NCBI GenBank assembly: GCA_016808115.1
Contig: JAEQBH010000997.1
Span: 992,001 to 1,056,000, forward strand
DNA: 64,000 bases
From: Tetrastigma voinierianum
Taxonomy: Eukaryota; Streptophyta; Magnoliopsida; Vitales; Vitaceae
Reading direction: 5' to 3'
Below, piece after piece: positions 1 through 10,887 of this stretch. The translations under genes and the position numbers were made by a program. Positions within the stretch are counted from its first letter, which is position 1. Every line of letters starts with the position of its first letter. Below the pieces are notes generated by a model. The model did no database searches and had not been told where the DNA came from. It worked only from the letters and a program-made list of their open reading frames with translations.

Positions 1-244
1 TTAAGTGATTGTAGAAAATATGCCACGACATCTGTGACATAATAATAAAAATGGAATAAACCCTAGGTTAGTTTTTGTCGCGACATTTAATGAAGGCACA
101 ACAAAACATTTGGCCTATAAATAGATAATTTTTTAAACTTGAAAGGCCACTTGCCTTATAAACCATCAACCCACTCATCTTTCTTCACCAAATCTCTTTC
201 TTCTCCTTTCGAAAACCCTAGATCCCTAAAACCTTCTTCTGACC
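1..244 (+). promoter_or_regulatory. U3-like promoter and leader ahead of a retrotransposon accessory ORF
   Basis: The palindrome TGTCGCGACA lies at 76-85, a TATA box TATAAATAG at 116-124, and a pyrimidine-rich leader runs from about 170 to the ATG at 245. This is the order expected of a plant RNA polymerase II promoter. The same palindrome is repeated upstream of the TATA box in the LTRs at 2170-2870 and 55301-58359, so this stretch is either an internal promoter copied from a U3 region or the end of an LTR cut by the window edge. No primer-binding site is seen between the TATA box and the ATG, which favours an internal promoter. Confidence 0.45.
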
Positions 245-1447
245 ATGTCTGAGTTGCCGCACCTTGTTCCTAACGTGAACAAAATGATGGAAGAGTACGC
301 AGAGGGCGAGAAAGAATCAACTCAAGAAACTCAGTTAGGAATAGGACTGGAGGGTAAAAGAGCTAAAGCAAGAGAAGAGATTAAGCAACCAATTGAAGAA
401 GACAGAAAGAGAAAGAGAGGAGTTGTAGAAGCTGGAGCCGAGCGCAGAGAGGAAAAAGCAAGCGATTTGGTTTCAAATTGTGCTTATTTCGCCTGGAGGG
501 ACAAATTGCAACACAAAGATTTCATTGACGAAAGAGGCTTCAACAAGTTGATCTCACCATTCCAAGAAAATATTGAGAAGAAAGGATGGCATCTCTTTTA
601 TGAGCACAGGGGTCTGTGATTGTAGGTACTGGACCAGGAATTCTATGCAAACATGGTGGGAATGAAGACCAAAGAGCCGGTGTAATAATCGGGAATAAAT
701 AGATATCTTTCAGCATGGAGGAGATTAACAAAACTTACAATCTGAACGAGAGGAAGAATGGTTCAAAGTTCAAGAGACTAATAAAAGAACCAGACTTCCA
801 AAAAATTATTGATTTGTTGACTGATGGTAAAGGGAAATGGAATGCCACACAAAAGAACCCACATGAGTCCATTGCAAGAGGATCGTTGACTGAACAAGCC
901 AAGGTCTGGTTTTATTTCCTTTGCTCAGTCATTTTACCTTCTAAGCATTTGAGTATAGTAAGGGAGAAGGAGGCAATACTGTTGTATGCCATTTTGAAGG
1001 GTTACAAATTCAGTGTTGGAAAAATCAGAAAGAACTGAATTTTGAGTTATTATAGAGGAGGCTACAGGGGACTAGTACCCCATCCAACACTGATCATAAG
1101 GTTGTGCATTTTAGGGGGTGTAGAAGGAGATTGGGAAGAAGAAGAGACATGTCTTAAGACCTCACCCCTAACATTGATAGGAATAATTAAGGGAGCTGAA
1201 GCAGAGGCAAGGGAAAAGACGAAGTGAAAGAAGAGATAACATGGAAATAAATCAAATACAGTTTGATAGTGCAACTCAAGAGCATCTACAGAGGAAAGAA
1301 GGTTTGAGCTCCATTTTGACAATCTCTCTATATTCAAGACAAATCCATCATGAGCAAGTTGAAAGCTCGAAGCATCATGGTAACAATACAAAGTCAGTGG
1401 AATCTTTGAAAGGTATAAAATGGGGAGATGATTACCCAGTTCGTTAA
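245..1447 (+). pseudogene. Accessory ORF of a Tat-type Ty3/gypsy element (putative plant transposon protein), frameshifted
   Basis: The reading continues in pieces: 245-619 (124 codons from a true ATG), 715-1038, 1042-1227 and 1241-1447, with frame changes near 619-700 and at 1038. The N-terminal part is charged and low in complexity. It is followed by a conserved-looking block, FQENIEKKGWHLFYEHRG, and later FYFLCSVILPSKHLS and a C-terminal acidic/Glu-rich stretch. This order matches the protein annotated in plants as 'putative plant transposon protein', which is carried as an extra ORF by Tat-clade elements; its function is unknown. It lies directly upstream of the polypurine tract and LTR at 2155-2870 on the same strand, as expected for an accessory ORF between pol and the 3' LTR. 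The gene is dead in this copy. Family identification is by recognition of motifs, not alignment. Confidence 0.6.
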
Positions 1448-2154
1448 GGCGGTAGAAGCTTAAAATAGAAAAACATTACCTTGGCCTATAATCCTTGATA
1501 AAATATGAAAAATGAAAAAGCTTCTAAGATAAGGAAGTGTGATTTGGTTGTGGTTAGAAAAATACCCGCAATGAAATCTGAAAGATGCACCAAACCAAAT
1601 GGGGAGATTAGAGAGTTGACATCAATGGAAAATCAAGGATGCATAATGAAGGCAAGTGTGTTAAGTTGTAAGTGAAATCTGGGTAAAATTGAGCCTAAAT
1701 TGTCCAATTATCTACTCAATTACCTAAGCCACTCATTATAAGCCTAAAAGACCTAATTGATTATGAAGGTGGTATATGCTTACATTGATGGAGATTAATA
1801 TGAAAAACAAACATATGAGACTTTAAAGAATAATGGAGAAGTATGTTATCTGAGTATTATCCCAGAAGATTAACTAATTTGCCAAGGAAGAAGAGAGAAG
1901 ACCATCATACACTCACAAATCAAGGTTGACTAATTGAATTGTTTACACTATAGAAATTATTTGGCTGTTTAGTAAACTTAATTGAAAATCTTCCTGATTC
2001 TAGATTGGAAACATGTTTAGAAATAATTTACAAATAAGCATGTTTACCTTGATTGTGGATTCAACAGAAAAATGTCATTAAAAAAATAATAAAAGCTAAA
2101 TTGTTTGAGGGCAAATAAAATTTTCTTTTATTTGATTAGGGACAAGCAAAACTT
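1448..2154 (+). other. 3' noncoding region of the Tat-type element
   Basis: No usable ORF. The stretch is AT-rich and ends in a motif about dropping a 'gggacaagcaaaac' string next to the polypurine tract. The same strings reappear in reverse at about 58380-58700 (for example the GACAAGCAAAACTTTAAG string and the GAAGACCATCATACACTCAC string), so this is shared element sequence rather than unique DNA. Confidence 0.6.
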
Positions 2155-2168
2155 TAAGTTTGGAGAAT
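2155..2168 (+). other. Polypurine tract (plus-strand primer) of the Tat-type element
   Basis: AAGTTTGGAGAATT lies immediately before the LTR start TGATGAGTCC. In retrotransposons this RNase-H-resistant tract primes second-strand synthesis. The reverse copy at 58360-58377 has the same context. Confidence 0.65.
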
Positions 2169-2169
2169 T

Positions 2170-2870
2170 TGATGAGTCCTAAACTCATATGTTTTTAATC
2201 CATTTTTCTGGCATATTTCTAGAAGTTTATAAGTCATTTTAATGCTAAATTATGGAATATTCACCAACTTTTTGTTTTGCAGGTTTTTAAATGAAAAAGA
2301 GATAATTCCAACAAGAAAAACAGAAAATTGACCAAGGAAAAAATCTTTGTAGCAAGATAGTTTCATAATGTCGCAACATAATCCCAATAGAACCAACAGA
2401 AGCTATGTCGCAACAAGCAGCGTTATGTCGCAACAAAGATTAAGCTGAACTCAAGCAAGAAAAGCTTTGTCACGACAAAAGACAACTATGTCGCGACATA
2501 AAACTAGAGTCAACATTGAAGGGCAAGAAGAATTTGTCGCGACATAGAAGTTTAATGACGCGACAAACACAACATAAGGTTGAGGTGAACTCTATCGCGA
2601 CAAAGACATCTATTGTTGCGACAAAAGTTGAGAAGAATTACAAGAAGAATGTTGCGACATAGAAAATTATGTCGCAACATAATGAAGCACTGAAGACAAA
2701 GATATCTGTCGCGACATTCTTAAGTTAAGGCCTTTCCTTCACTCTGCCAAGCTTACTGCTTATCTTTTTCCTCCCTGTGGAAGCCTTCCCTTTGGAACAT
2801 AATTAAATTTTTTTTTAATCTACATTCTATTATATTCTATAAATAAGGGTTATTGTAGTTATTCTACTTA
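2170..2870 (+). mobile_element. 3' LTR of a Tat-type element, truncated after its TATA box
   Basis: It begins TGATGAGTCC right after the polypurine tract. From about 2340 to 2716 it carries many TGTCGCGACA-like palindromes, exact at 2489-2498, 2535-2544 and 2707-2716. A TATA box (TATAAATAAG) sits at 2838-2847. Shortly after it, near 2860-2880, the texture changes to mitochondrial-like DNA and no LTR end is found. A full LTR of this kind at 55301-58359 is about 3.06 kb, so most of R/U5 is missing here. The exact right boundary is an estimate. Confidence 0.6.
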
Positions 2871-4614
2871 CGAATAGACCTCTGTAAGCTTCCAATAGCT
2901 TCGCTACAACAGAAGGAAAGCCAAGCTGCTGTTAGAAAGAAAAAGAATCGTCTACTTTAGTACTTGCTAAATAATTCGGAGCTTCTTTTTGAAAGAAAAG
3001 GCTCAATACCATTCTTCAACCCTAAACTGCCCCTTACTTGCCTGAGTTCGATGGAATCAACTAGATTAAACTCCTACCTTTCTTCCTGGACTCAATAGCC
3101 AATGTCCCCTACTGATATGACTCCAAGAGCGAAAAATGCGCTTAGGCCTACAACGTTTAGCCGCGAACCAAAATAACAGAGCTAATGATTCGAGATCTTC
3201 TATCTAGATTTTCTTCTACAGACCAAGGACCAGACTCATTCCGTCTAAGCCTAAGGGTTCCTAAATTAACAAACCTATCGGCCAGGCCTACCCATTCGAA
3301 GAATTAAATCGAGTAACTACATTAGGCCCCTAAGCTGGCGAAGATTCCCATTCGTGGCAAAGGAAAGAGCAGGCTTGATATTGGGAGAACTACATTGATG
3401 AAGAAAGAGGAGAAGAAGAAATTCTTTATTGATAGGAAGAAGCGAAGAAGCAATCTGTGGAAATATTAATATCCGAAAATGAGCCCGTAGGGAATTTCAT
3501 AGGAAATGCTCAAGTAGGGGCTTACACGCCCATGCCCCTTGAATGAAAATAAGGTCTTTTTCGTTGACCATAAATCCGATCTTCGAGAAGGACCTGCTAC
3601 AGAAGAGAATATAGAGGAAAGATGAAATCTTGTATTTCTTAGTTGAAGTTTAGTGGGGCTTGGAAGCCCTGCAAGTGTGATAGTATAGGAATAGGCGAGA
3701 GGAGTGAAGAATTCACATAGAGTGATTGGTAAGTTGACCCGTATAGATAGACTGACCCGTAAAGGGTCTTATTCCTGTCTTAGCGTGATCCCTACCCTAA
3801 AGATAGATACTCTATAGAAGGAAAAGAGAATGCTAGTCTAATCCTCGTTCATGAGCCATGCCCATGACTCACATCACTCCTTATCGAGAATAAGAAGAAG
3901 AAAGACACTGTATTACTTGATATGGATTAGAAAGCATATATTGATTATCAATCATACTCCTTGTTCAAGAGCCATCCCATGACTCTCTGCTCATTTTATC
4001 TATGCTTCAAAACGAGATCCTGAATCTGGAAAGACCTAAAAGGGGATGCTCCAGCAATCAATCCCCGGAGGTTGGTATATGAAATACAAAGAAAGGCAGT
4101 TCTATTTATTGAATCAAGTCTTTCCTATCAGAAAGAGGGGGCATTCCGTATTAATTAGATAGAATGAGGGAAGCCTACTTTGATCTTGTTCTAAAGTGCG
4201 CCCATTAAGTACTATTAGAAGGGCCAAACAACAGGCTTCTTATATAAATAGAAAGCCCTTTCCCTATTTCCCTTATTCGCACCTATCTACTCTTTTCTTT
4301 GGAATGGAAGGTTCGGCTATTCAAATTGTAAGCATTGATTTGGAAATAGATAAGTGGAAGGGTTATTTGTGTTATAAACCTCGTAGAAGTGGGAGAGCGA
4401 TCAACTAATTGTTGGGTTCCTGTGCCTTAGTATATTCATATGGTTAGGTTAGGCATGTCTGAAACGTAGGTATTACTCTCTTTCTTAACCAGGCCGACCG
4501 ACCTTACCTTTCGGAAATGTAGACGGGTAAAGCAGATGGAAAGTCTCTCATAGCTACGTAGAGATCGAGCTTAGAGGCTAGTCTAGCAAGTGATTTGATT
4601 GGATGCCCACGGAG
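2871..4614. other. Mitochondrial-like intergenic DNA, no recognisable gene
   Basis: Balanced base composition with many short GAAAGAAG/CTTTCTTC runs, unlike the AT-rich retroelement flanks; the texture is that of angiosperm mitochondrial spacer DNA. An open frame at 4196-4408 (70 codons, + strand, from a non-ATG start) has no features I recognise. I could not identify any mitochondrial exon, tRNA or rRNA. The assignment is by impression only. The block continues at 6130 on the far side of the inserted LTR. Confidence 0.4.
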
Positions 4615-4619
4615 GCCGC

Positions 4620-6124
4620 TGATTCGTGCCACGGTAAAATTTGAGTGAATCAAAATTTATATACCTAAGTTCCTCCCTCTTTAGTAGTGACTCACTGCTT
4701 GAGTATAGCGGTCTAGGGTTGAACACGGGGATGGGTTTTCATCCTAGGAATGATTTGCATAAGTGTAAAAAGGTAAGGCTTTCTATTTGGACTTTTTGGA
4801 GTTTTGTTTCAAAAGCAGGTGGAAGTAGTTTGCTTCTTTGAGAAATTGTAAAGCGAAAGTGATGTGTGAAAAGTTAACTTTGAAGATTTAGGTCACTAGC
4901 TTGGCAACTTAGGGCAAACAAGTGTCCTCGGGTTTTATCCTCGCGTTATTACAAGCAACCTATAGTCCTAGCCACAACCGGATCTATGTTTAACTAGCAA
5001 TCCTAACCCTAGAAACCACTCATATTTGAGTTAACACAGATATATATATCCTTCTGTTGTCAACATTCAATAATCATTGATCATTTATAAGGATAATCAA
5101 AACCTTGAGTGTTTAGTAATAGTATACTAACATAAATATGTGCGATGACGATCATTAAATATTCGCCTGGTTTGATAGACTCATGATCTGATGTTCATTG
5201 AGTGTGTATCCATGTAAACTAAACCTCCTCTCAAAAGTCAATGAGCAAATGGTTGATAATGCCTCAGAGTTTGTCAGAAATAAGGGGGAGGGAGACACTA
5301 AAATTTGTTTAAGGCTCAGAATATTTTAAGAATGAGCTTGCCAAGAGTGGCTGATTTGTTGCTTAGGGTTACAAAATGGGAGGGGGCTTATATAGGCCAC
5401 CCAATGTATGAAAATACCATAAAGCCTAACAATTTGGCTAAATTTAGGGACAAGGGAGTAATACACCAAAATTGAAGTCGGTTTGCATTAATTACAAAAG
5501 TGTGACAAGGCAGTGAAATTCGCTAAGGCATACAAATTTCGCTAGGTAGCGAAAATTTCGCTAGCTAGCGAAATCACCTAGAGATAGCGAAAACAGGAAA
5601 TTTCGCTAGACCCTGGCAATTTTGCTAGCTAGCGAAATTCTTGTGAGTAGCGAAAATGTGAAATTTCGCTAGGAATAGTGCTTTAGCGAAAATTTTGGGT
5701 CTAGCGCGAAAATTGTCCGAATTTAAGCTAAGATTGCGAGAAATTTTAGCTGAGGCTGTAATTTCGCAATCCCAGTAGAAATTTTAATCTTAGTGAAATT
5801 CCTGGGTGCTTGATCTTCTTTGCATTGCCTCTGGCTCTCTCTTTGCGTGATTTTCGCCTTTGCCTTCATTCTCTCTTTGATTTTTGGTATGATTGATGGT
5901 TGACAATTGGGTTCAATTTTCATGATTCATCATATGTCTCGATATCGAACTCCCAAAGTACACCAAAAACCTGCAAAACAACCAAAAATAACCTCTAAAC
6001 GGCATTAGTGATATTAAGAAGACTTGAACACTTCAATTGGCATAAATGACATGATTAGCGCGCAAAAAGCACTCAAAACCTATCTAATATAGGGTTCAAA
6101 ATAGCACTTTTTGGGCACTAATCA
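4620..6124 (-). mobile_element. Solo LTR, Athila-type family, with near-perfect target duplication
   Basis: The element reads on the minus strand and is bounded by TGATTCGTGC on the left and CACTAATCA on the right, giving the same TGATT...AATCA ends as the LTRs at 9055, 17513, 44301 and 49177. The flanks are GCCGC (4615-4619) and GCCTC (6125-6129), a 5-bp target duplication with one mismatch. No primer-binding site or polypurine tract adjoins it, so it is a solo LTR left by LTR-LTR recombination. A reversed TATA box (CTTATATAGG) lies near 5388-5397, and U3 palindromes lie at 5510-5715. Both flanks have mitochondrial-like texture. Confidence 0.75.
5510..5715 (-). repeat. U3 array of short palindromes (TTTCGC...GCGAAA)
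   Basis: About eight to ten TTTCGC or GCGAAA half-sites occur within 200 bp. TTTCGCTAGCTAGCGAAA at 5556-5573 is a perfect 18-bp palindrome, and an imperfect partner follows near 5621-5637. The array lies just upstream (element sense) of the reversed TATA box. Equivalent arrays occur in the sister LTRs at 9360-9620, 17820-18015 and 45340-45380. Confidence 0.8.
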
Positions 6125-6129
6125 GCCTC

Positions 6130-6839
6130 GAAGGGGAATCGGTTCTACTTGAAACGGGGACGATCATCCTAATTGTCACTCATATGCAGAAGGGAACGAC
6201 CCCCTTCGATCTTGCTTTCTAAATTGGGGAAGATAGTAAAGGGGAGCTGGCTTTACCAATAAGTACATCTTTGCTCCAATCTAACTGGAGATAAGGATAG
6301 AGAGATGGAAACTTCCAAGCAAATGGCGATTTGCAACTATCAACTCCTACTGTGCCTAACAACGCTTAAAAAGAAGCAGACATTTAACATATTTTTCAAA
6401 GAGGGTGACCGGTTTAATCCCTTCATTAGTAATATATATATATATATATATATGAGTTCTCCAATTAGTGGACTCTGAAGAATGAGAAGGGTGGTCGTAG
6501 ATTAGCTGGTTGATTGTCATAATCCTCCTTAGCAGTTATGGTAGCTGGTATTCCTGCAGCTAAGTTCAGCTTGAAGACAAGACTCAAAGCCCCCCTCCTC
6601 AAGAGGCTTACAGATCTGATTATCTTTAAAATGAAAAGTAAGAAGGGGGCACAGTGTTGACGTCCTTTGGTCTACACCTTCATTTAAGAGTTCCGTTAGG
6701 AAAAACCTTAGAAGATTGTTTGAAAAGAAAAATTAAAGGCTCTTGTAGACTTGGCATGGAATCGAGCCTTAAGTCTGAGTCTTATTTTCTGTTAAAGAGA
6801 GAAAGCTTTGAGATCCCGAATATGAGTTTGTGAACCATA
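6130..6839. other. Mitochondrial-like intergenic DNA (continuation)
   Basis: Same texture as 2871-4614, of which it is probably the continuation before the solo LTR inserted. It contains an (AT)n run at 6432-6453. No gene recognised. Confidence 0.35.
6432..6453. repeat. (AT)n microsatellite
   Basis: Uninterrupted AT dinucleotide run of about 22 bp inside mitochondrial-like DNA. Confidence 0.9.
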
Positions 6840-7496
6840 ATGCCAGGCTTCATACATATAGATCTGATAGATATTTCGTTACCTAGTTATGAGACTCTTA
6901 TGCTTTTAGATGCTACCCGACTGGACATACATCCGAAGCTTCTCAGTGTTCCTCAACCGGAGTTGGAATTCGTGATGCTGAAGGGCCATGTTTCGGATGG
7001 CAGTGATGGCCTGCAAAGAAGCATATTCAAAATACGGCGAGATATGACGTCAAAACTTTTTATGAGGATTACTACTTTACCAGCTCAGTCGATTGGACGT
7101 AGTTCCGGTTGCGAATCTGTATCCCGTCCTCAACTATCTACTAAATATACTCTTTTACAGTACCAACAGGAACAACAACGGAATACTCTTAGCCCAGTCC
7201 AACGACCTGAGTGGTTACAGGCATCCGAAGCATTATCGGGTACAAGTCGTCTAAACGATCGGCTGCGGACTCCCCTTGTTAAAAGGCTTCCATCAGTGGA
7301 TGATATGCTTGACGTCTTCGGGCCCGGGTACTGTCACTTCCTCCATCACAGAAGTCGGGCCTCTTGGGGGGAGATAAGAATTCAGCAGTATCCGATCGGG
7401 TGGCAACGACCTCTTACACTCGACTCGCGCAAGCTTGGTAATGTCCGAATGGCTTTCCGACCGGTCAAGAGGGTGGATCACATACAGTGCAGGTAG
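6840..7496 (+). CDS. Orphan ORF, 218 codons, unrecognised
   Basis: An open frame from ATG at 6840 to TAG at 7494-7496. It is one of the two longest open frames in the window that I cannot assign to a retroelement protein. The predicted product is soluble-looking, with a Gln-rich stretch near residues 100-115 and many Arg/Pro residues afterwards; I see no signal peptide, membrane segment or known motif. Its 3' half (from about 7290) overlaps a minus-strand retrotransposon accessory-ORF remnant, so at least that half is likely a chance antisense frame. The frame also spans the presumed junction between mitochondrial-like DNA and that remnant, so it may be a chimera with no function. There is no evidence of expression. 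Confidence 0.15.
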   Translation: MPGFIHIDLIDISLPSYETLMLLDATRLDIHPKLLSVPQPELEFVMLKGHVSDGSDGLQRSIFKIRRDMTSKLFMRITTLPAQSIGRSSGCESVSRPQLSTKYTLLQYQQEQQRNTLSPVQRPEWLQASEALSGTSRLNDRLRTPLVKRLPSVDDMLDVFGPGYCHFLHHRSRASWGEIRIQQYPIGWQRPLTLDSRKLGNVRMAFRPVKRVDHIQCR

Positions 7497-8880
7497 GATC
7501 GGGGTATCCTCCCTTGGCTCCTAAAGGGCGACATCCTCCGGACCCAGTTGGTCACTAAACCCCATCTACGGAGAGCCCAGAATGACGATCACTTGTATCT
7601 TCGAACCCCCATCCATGGGGAGCCGACTTGATCCTTCAGCCCGATCGGCCTCCCTCTCAACATCCTCCTGCTGCTTTCGTTTCTTGATGGCATAGCTATC
7701 AAGTAATCCATTCATCTCTTCATATCCTCTTTTTCTTCGAGAAAGCGGAGGTAGGCTGAGTTAGAGGCAGACCTAAGGTACAAAGTCTTTCACTTGGGCC
7801 CCGAGAGCGTTCTTTCCCCGATTTGTCCCTTTCTTTTTTATCTTCAATGCCGGGCGAGCTAGGTCCCTTTATTGGTAAGGAAGCCTTCTTGGGCGGTTAC
7901 CCACTCTTCGGTGGAGCGGGTGGAATCCCAGCGGTAGAGGCGTGGTATAAACGGGGCGTGAGCATTCACAGTTCGATGTTTCAGCTTTTGGATCCCCGGA
8001 TGGTGATGCACTGCCTGCGATTAAACTTAGCATATTAGTGGTAACAAAATGTTCCCCGTCCACAATTTCTGAAGGCAGCGGATGAGGGATAATCGAAAGA
8101 TTGTAGGGAGACGGGCTCCGTCTCACATAAGAGAGGTTCTTTAGAGTGAGAAGAACCTCGTAATGGCGCTCCTATTCAAAAATCTCCAACAGCCTGCAGA
8201 TCTTCTCGAGGCTCACCTTCTCACTTTAGTGTACGACTACCCTCGGTTTTTCCACCTTTTGATAATCCCTGTTCCGATTTGCGCCTGAAGTCATATGTGT
8301 ACATACATGTTTAAACTTAACACACTTTACACACGGGAAGCGGGGCGGTTACATCAAGCGAAGGCCCGGAGAGCTGGAGTCTCATCCGAGGCCCCCTTAC
8401 CGGTATCACGCCCTTCGCCTCCATTTTAGGAGAGTCGGGTCCATTCATGAGTACTGACCCGAGAATCCTGGGTCGACATAGACATTATTACCTTGTGCTA
8501 TCCTTAAAGAATAAGCGAAGCATATCTCGACCAACAAGAGGTCGAGTTGGTATAAGAGGTTCAGAACACTACATTCGGTTAGAATCCGAATTATGTTAGG
8601 ATGATGAATGGTCGGCGGCACCAATTTAATCTAGCTGTTTGACAGATTGGGCACCGGGAAAGCCGTAGTAAGATGCTCTCGGGTAAAAAACACGGAGTTG
8701 TGTTCTCCACCTAGAGTGGATTCATCTGGCTCCTCCATCAATGTAAGGTCGATGTTATCAGAGACATTGCAATAAGCCCTCAACTCCTCCATCGTCAAGG
8801 ACGAGATGATCTTTGCTTGAGGCGTCCCGGGTAGGTCTGCCTACGGCAGAAGCAGGCGGAGGAAGTCACTTCCTGACCTC
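7290..8880 (-). pseudogene. Accessory-ORF remnant of a Tat-type Ty3/gypsy element
   Basis: On the minus strand, about 8800 down to 8440 reads as MEELRAYCNVSDNIDL..., then GGEHNSVFFTREHL, then HHPNIIRILTECSVLNLLYQ, broken by stops. This pattern (FFTREHL, HPN.IRIL..C.VLNLLYQLD) matches the N-terminal half of plant 'putative plant transposon' accessory proteins, of unknown function. The open pieces 8126-7869 and 7481-7293 on the same strand probably belong to its C-terminal part, but I cannot match them. The rest of the parent element is absent: it is bordered on the right by the Athila element at 9055. The upper half is fairly secure, the lower half weak. Confidence 0.5.
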
Positions 8881-9054
8881 TCGCCATTCTACAAGCAATC
8901 CAAAGGAGGAGCGAAAAAAACAAAAGTTAGTCCTAAGAAGTGCTAGCCCTAAGTAATATACCAAGCTAGTAAGAAACTAATCGCGAAACTGGCTGAGTCG
9001 CAGGACCTAAGGCTCACAAATATACACTCTCCCAACTACTTACGAGTCGGAGGC

Positions 9055-10594
9055 CAGTTAGTGCCCAAAAGTGCTATTTTAGATCCTATTTAAGATAGGT
9101 TTTGAGTACTTTTGCGCTCTAATCCATATGGTCGCTAATTGACATGTGCGAGGTCCAATTAGTACGGTCCAGGATTTCAAGTTGTTTTGGTAATTTGCGA
9201 GGTTTTTGCGAGCTTGACCAATAATTTCGAGTTTGATGTCGAGTTGGTGCTAAATCTTTGAGGAATTTACGGTGATTTCATCAACCAAAAATGAGAAATA
9301 TAGAGTGGAGTTGATGAAAAGGAGATGCGAGAGCGACGGAATGAGAACGATTTTCGTATGCATTGAAAATTTCGCAAGGATTGCGAAAATTTATAACCAT
9401 AGCGAAAATTTCGCAATCCTAGCGAAATTTTAAGCTGTCTTTAAATTACAAGCTATCATAGAGAATTTGGCCTATCATAGCGAAAGTTCTTTGTGCATAG
9501 CAAAAATTTGAATTCCTTATGCCTTGCATTTTTGCAATTTTATTTATGATAAGCGAAATTTCCTTTATCATAAGCGAGGCACCAGCTATGATATCTTGGT
9601 CATTTGCATAGCGAAAATCATGCCCCTGTGTTTTTGATGTTTTTGATTCCAAACGACCTTGTTTTGATTAATTACCATTTTGTCCCTATTGCAATTACAT
9701 ATTTTAGGCATTTTTGGTATTTCACACAAATGGGTTGGTTATATAAGCCACCTTATGACTTTTGTAACCCTAACTTTAACTTTTATTCAAGCTTTCCCGC
9801 AGCTTTGGTTTTAGGTTACATTTTGCTCTCTTCTCTCTCTTCTTTCTCTCATTTTCTTGGCTGCCAAACACACCCCTTGAGGATGACAACTCAAGGGATG
9901 CTTGGCTAAGCCTCAAAGCTTTGAAGAGGAGGGTTACTTTTTAACCCTGGTTGGTGGTGGTTTGGCAGTGTCCTCATGTCTTTAATGATACAGGTACTGC
10001 ATTTATGGTTCCAAACTTTCCAAACTAGGGTTTAATGCTATTTAATGTCTTTCCTTTGGTCAATACTTGTCATGCTAGGGTTGAGTGCATTCTTAATGGT
10101 AGATGCAACGACATTCTTAGATGTCATTCTGAGCATTGAAATGAGGTTAAATGCTAGGTTTTCAAACTAATTGGAACATTGAATACCCGATGTTGATTGG
10201 ACTCAAATAGGAGTGTTTTTAGGGTTAGGTTTAATAGCTAAACAAAGATTCGGTTTGGCCCCTTGACTATATGTCATTTGCCTAATGCGAAATAACCCGA
10301 GGACACATAATAACCCGTTTTATCAAGCTAGTATTGAGCCTTGAGGTTACCATTTCACACTTCATTTTAAGTCATTTGGTTACTCGGTGAACAACAGAAC
10401 TCCTGTTTTTAACCAAATCCAAAAATCAAAATAAAAGTCTCACCATTTTCAAACATGATGCAGATCATTCGTAGGATTACAAGCCCATCCCGTGTTCGAC
10501 CCTAGACATATCTTAGCGGTAACTTGACTACGGCGTGGGAGAATATAGGAAGCAATTTTTGTTGATTCGGGATCACCCTACGTAGTACGAATCA
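9055..10594 (+). mobile_element. 5' LTR of the Athila-type element
   Basis: It starts at a degraded terminus (CAGTTAGTGCCC where sister LTRs have TGATTAGTGCCC) and ends GTACGAATCA directly before the primer-binding site. Palindromes occupy 9360-9620, and a TATA box (TTATATAAGC) lies near 9739-9748. The segment 9604-9909 is open on plus but lies across the TATA/R region and is not a gene. Confidence 0.75.
9360..9620 (+). repeat. U3 palindrome array of the 5' LTR
   Basis: Repeated TTTCGC/GCGAAA half-sites, including the inverted repeat TTTCGCAAGGATTGCGAAAA at 9369-9388. It ends about 120 bp upstream of the TATA box. Confidence 0.75.
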
Positions 10595-10596
10595 AA

Positions 10597-10614
10597 TGGC
10601 GCGTTCGCGGGGAT
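10597..10614 (+). other. Primer-binding site (Asp-tRNA type, degraded)
   Basis: TGGCGCGTTCGCGGGGAT begins two bases after the 5' LTR. It is a slightly damaged version of the site read as TGGCGTCGTTGCCGGGGAT on the minus strand at 49156-49174. First-strand cDNA synthesis would start here. Confidence 0.7.
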
Positions 10615-10887
10615 GAGTGCCAAACACCCGGATGATCGAGTTGATATGTGCTGCGTCACGATACGAGTGTTGGTACGACCTTTTAACCCTTTTTGAATTT
10701 CGTTTGTTAAATTCTGAGTTTTCTTTATTTAGCGATTCACGCCTTTGTGTTTTAATCTTATAGTCAGTTAATTTTGGTTTTAGCTAACACTGATCCTTTT
10801 TGGCAAGCTTTGTTAGTGTTATTTGTTTTGTCTCATTTTGTGCTACAGGTGTTTATGCAGCACTGAGATAGAGGGATATTAGGAAGA

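Noticed and set aside
2340..2716. Regularly recurring TGTCGCGACA considered as a CRISPR-like array
   Set aside because: Repeats are about 10 bp, irregularly spaced and degenerate, lie in an LTR of plant DNA, and there are no cas genes.
9604..9909. 101-codon plus-strand frame with hydrophobic segments
   Set aside because: Lies across the TATA/R part of an LTR; the equivalent in the 3' LTR (18029-18280) has a different, shorter frame, so it is not conserved as a gene.
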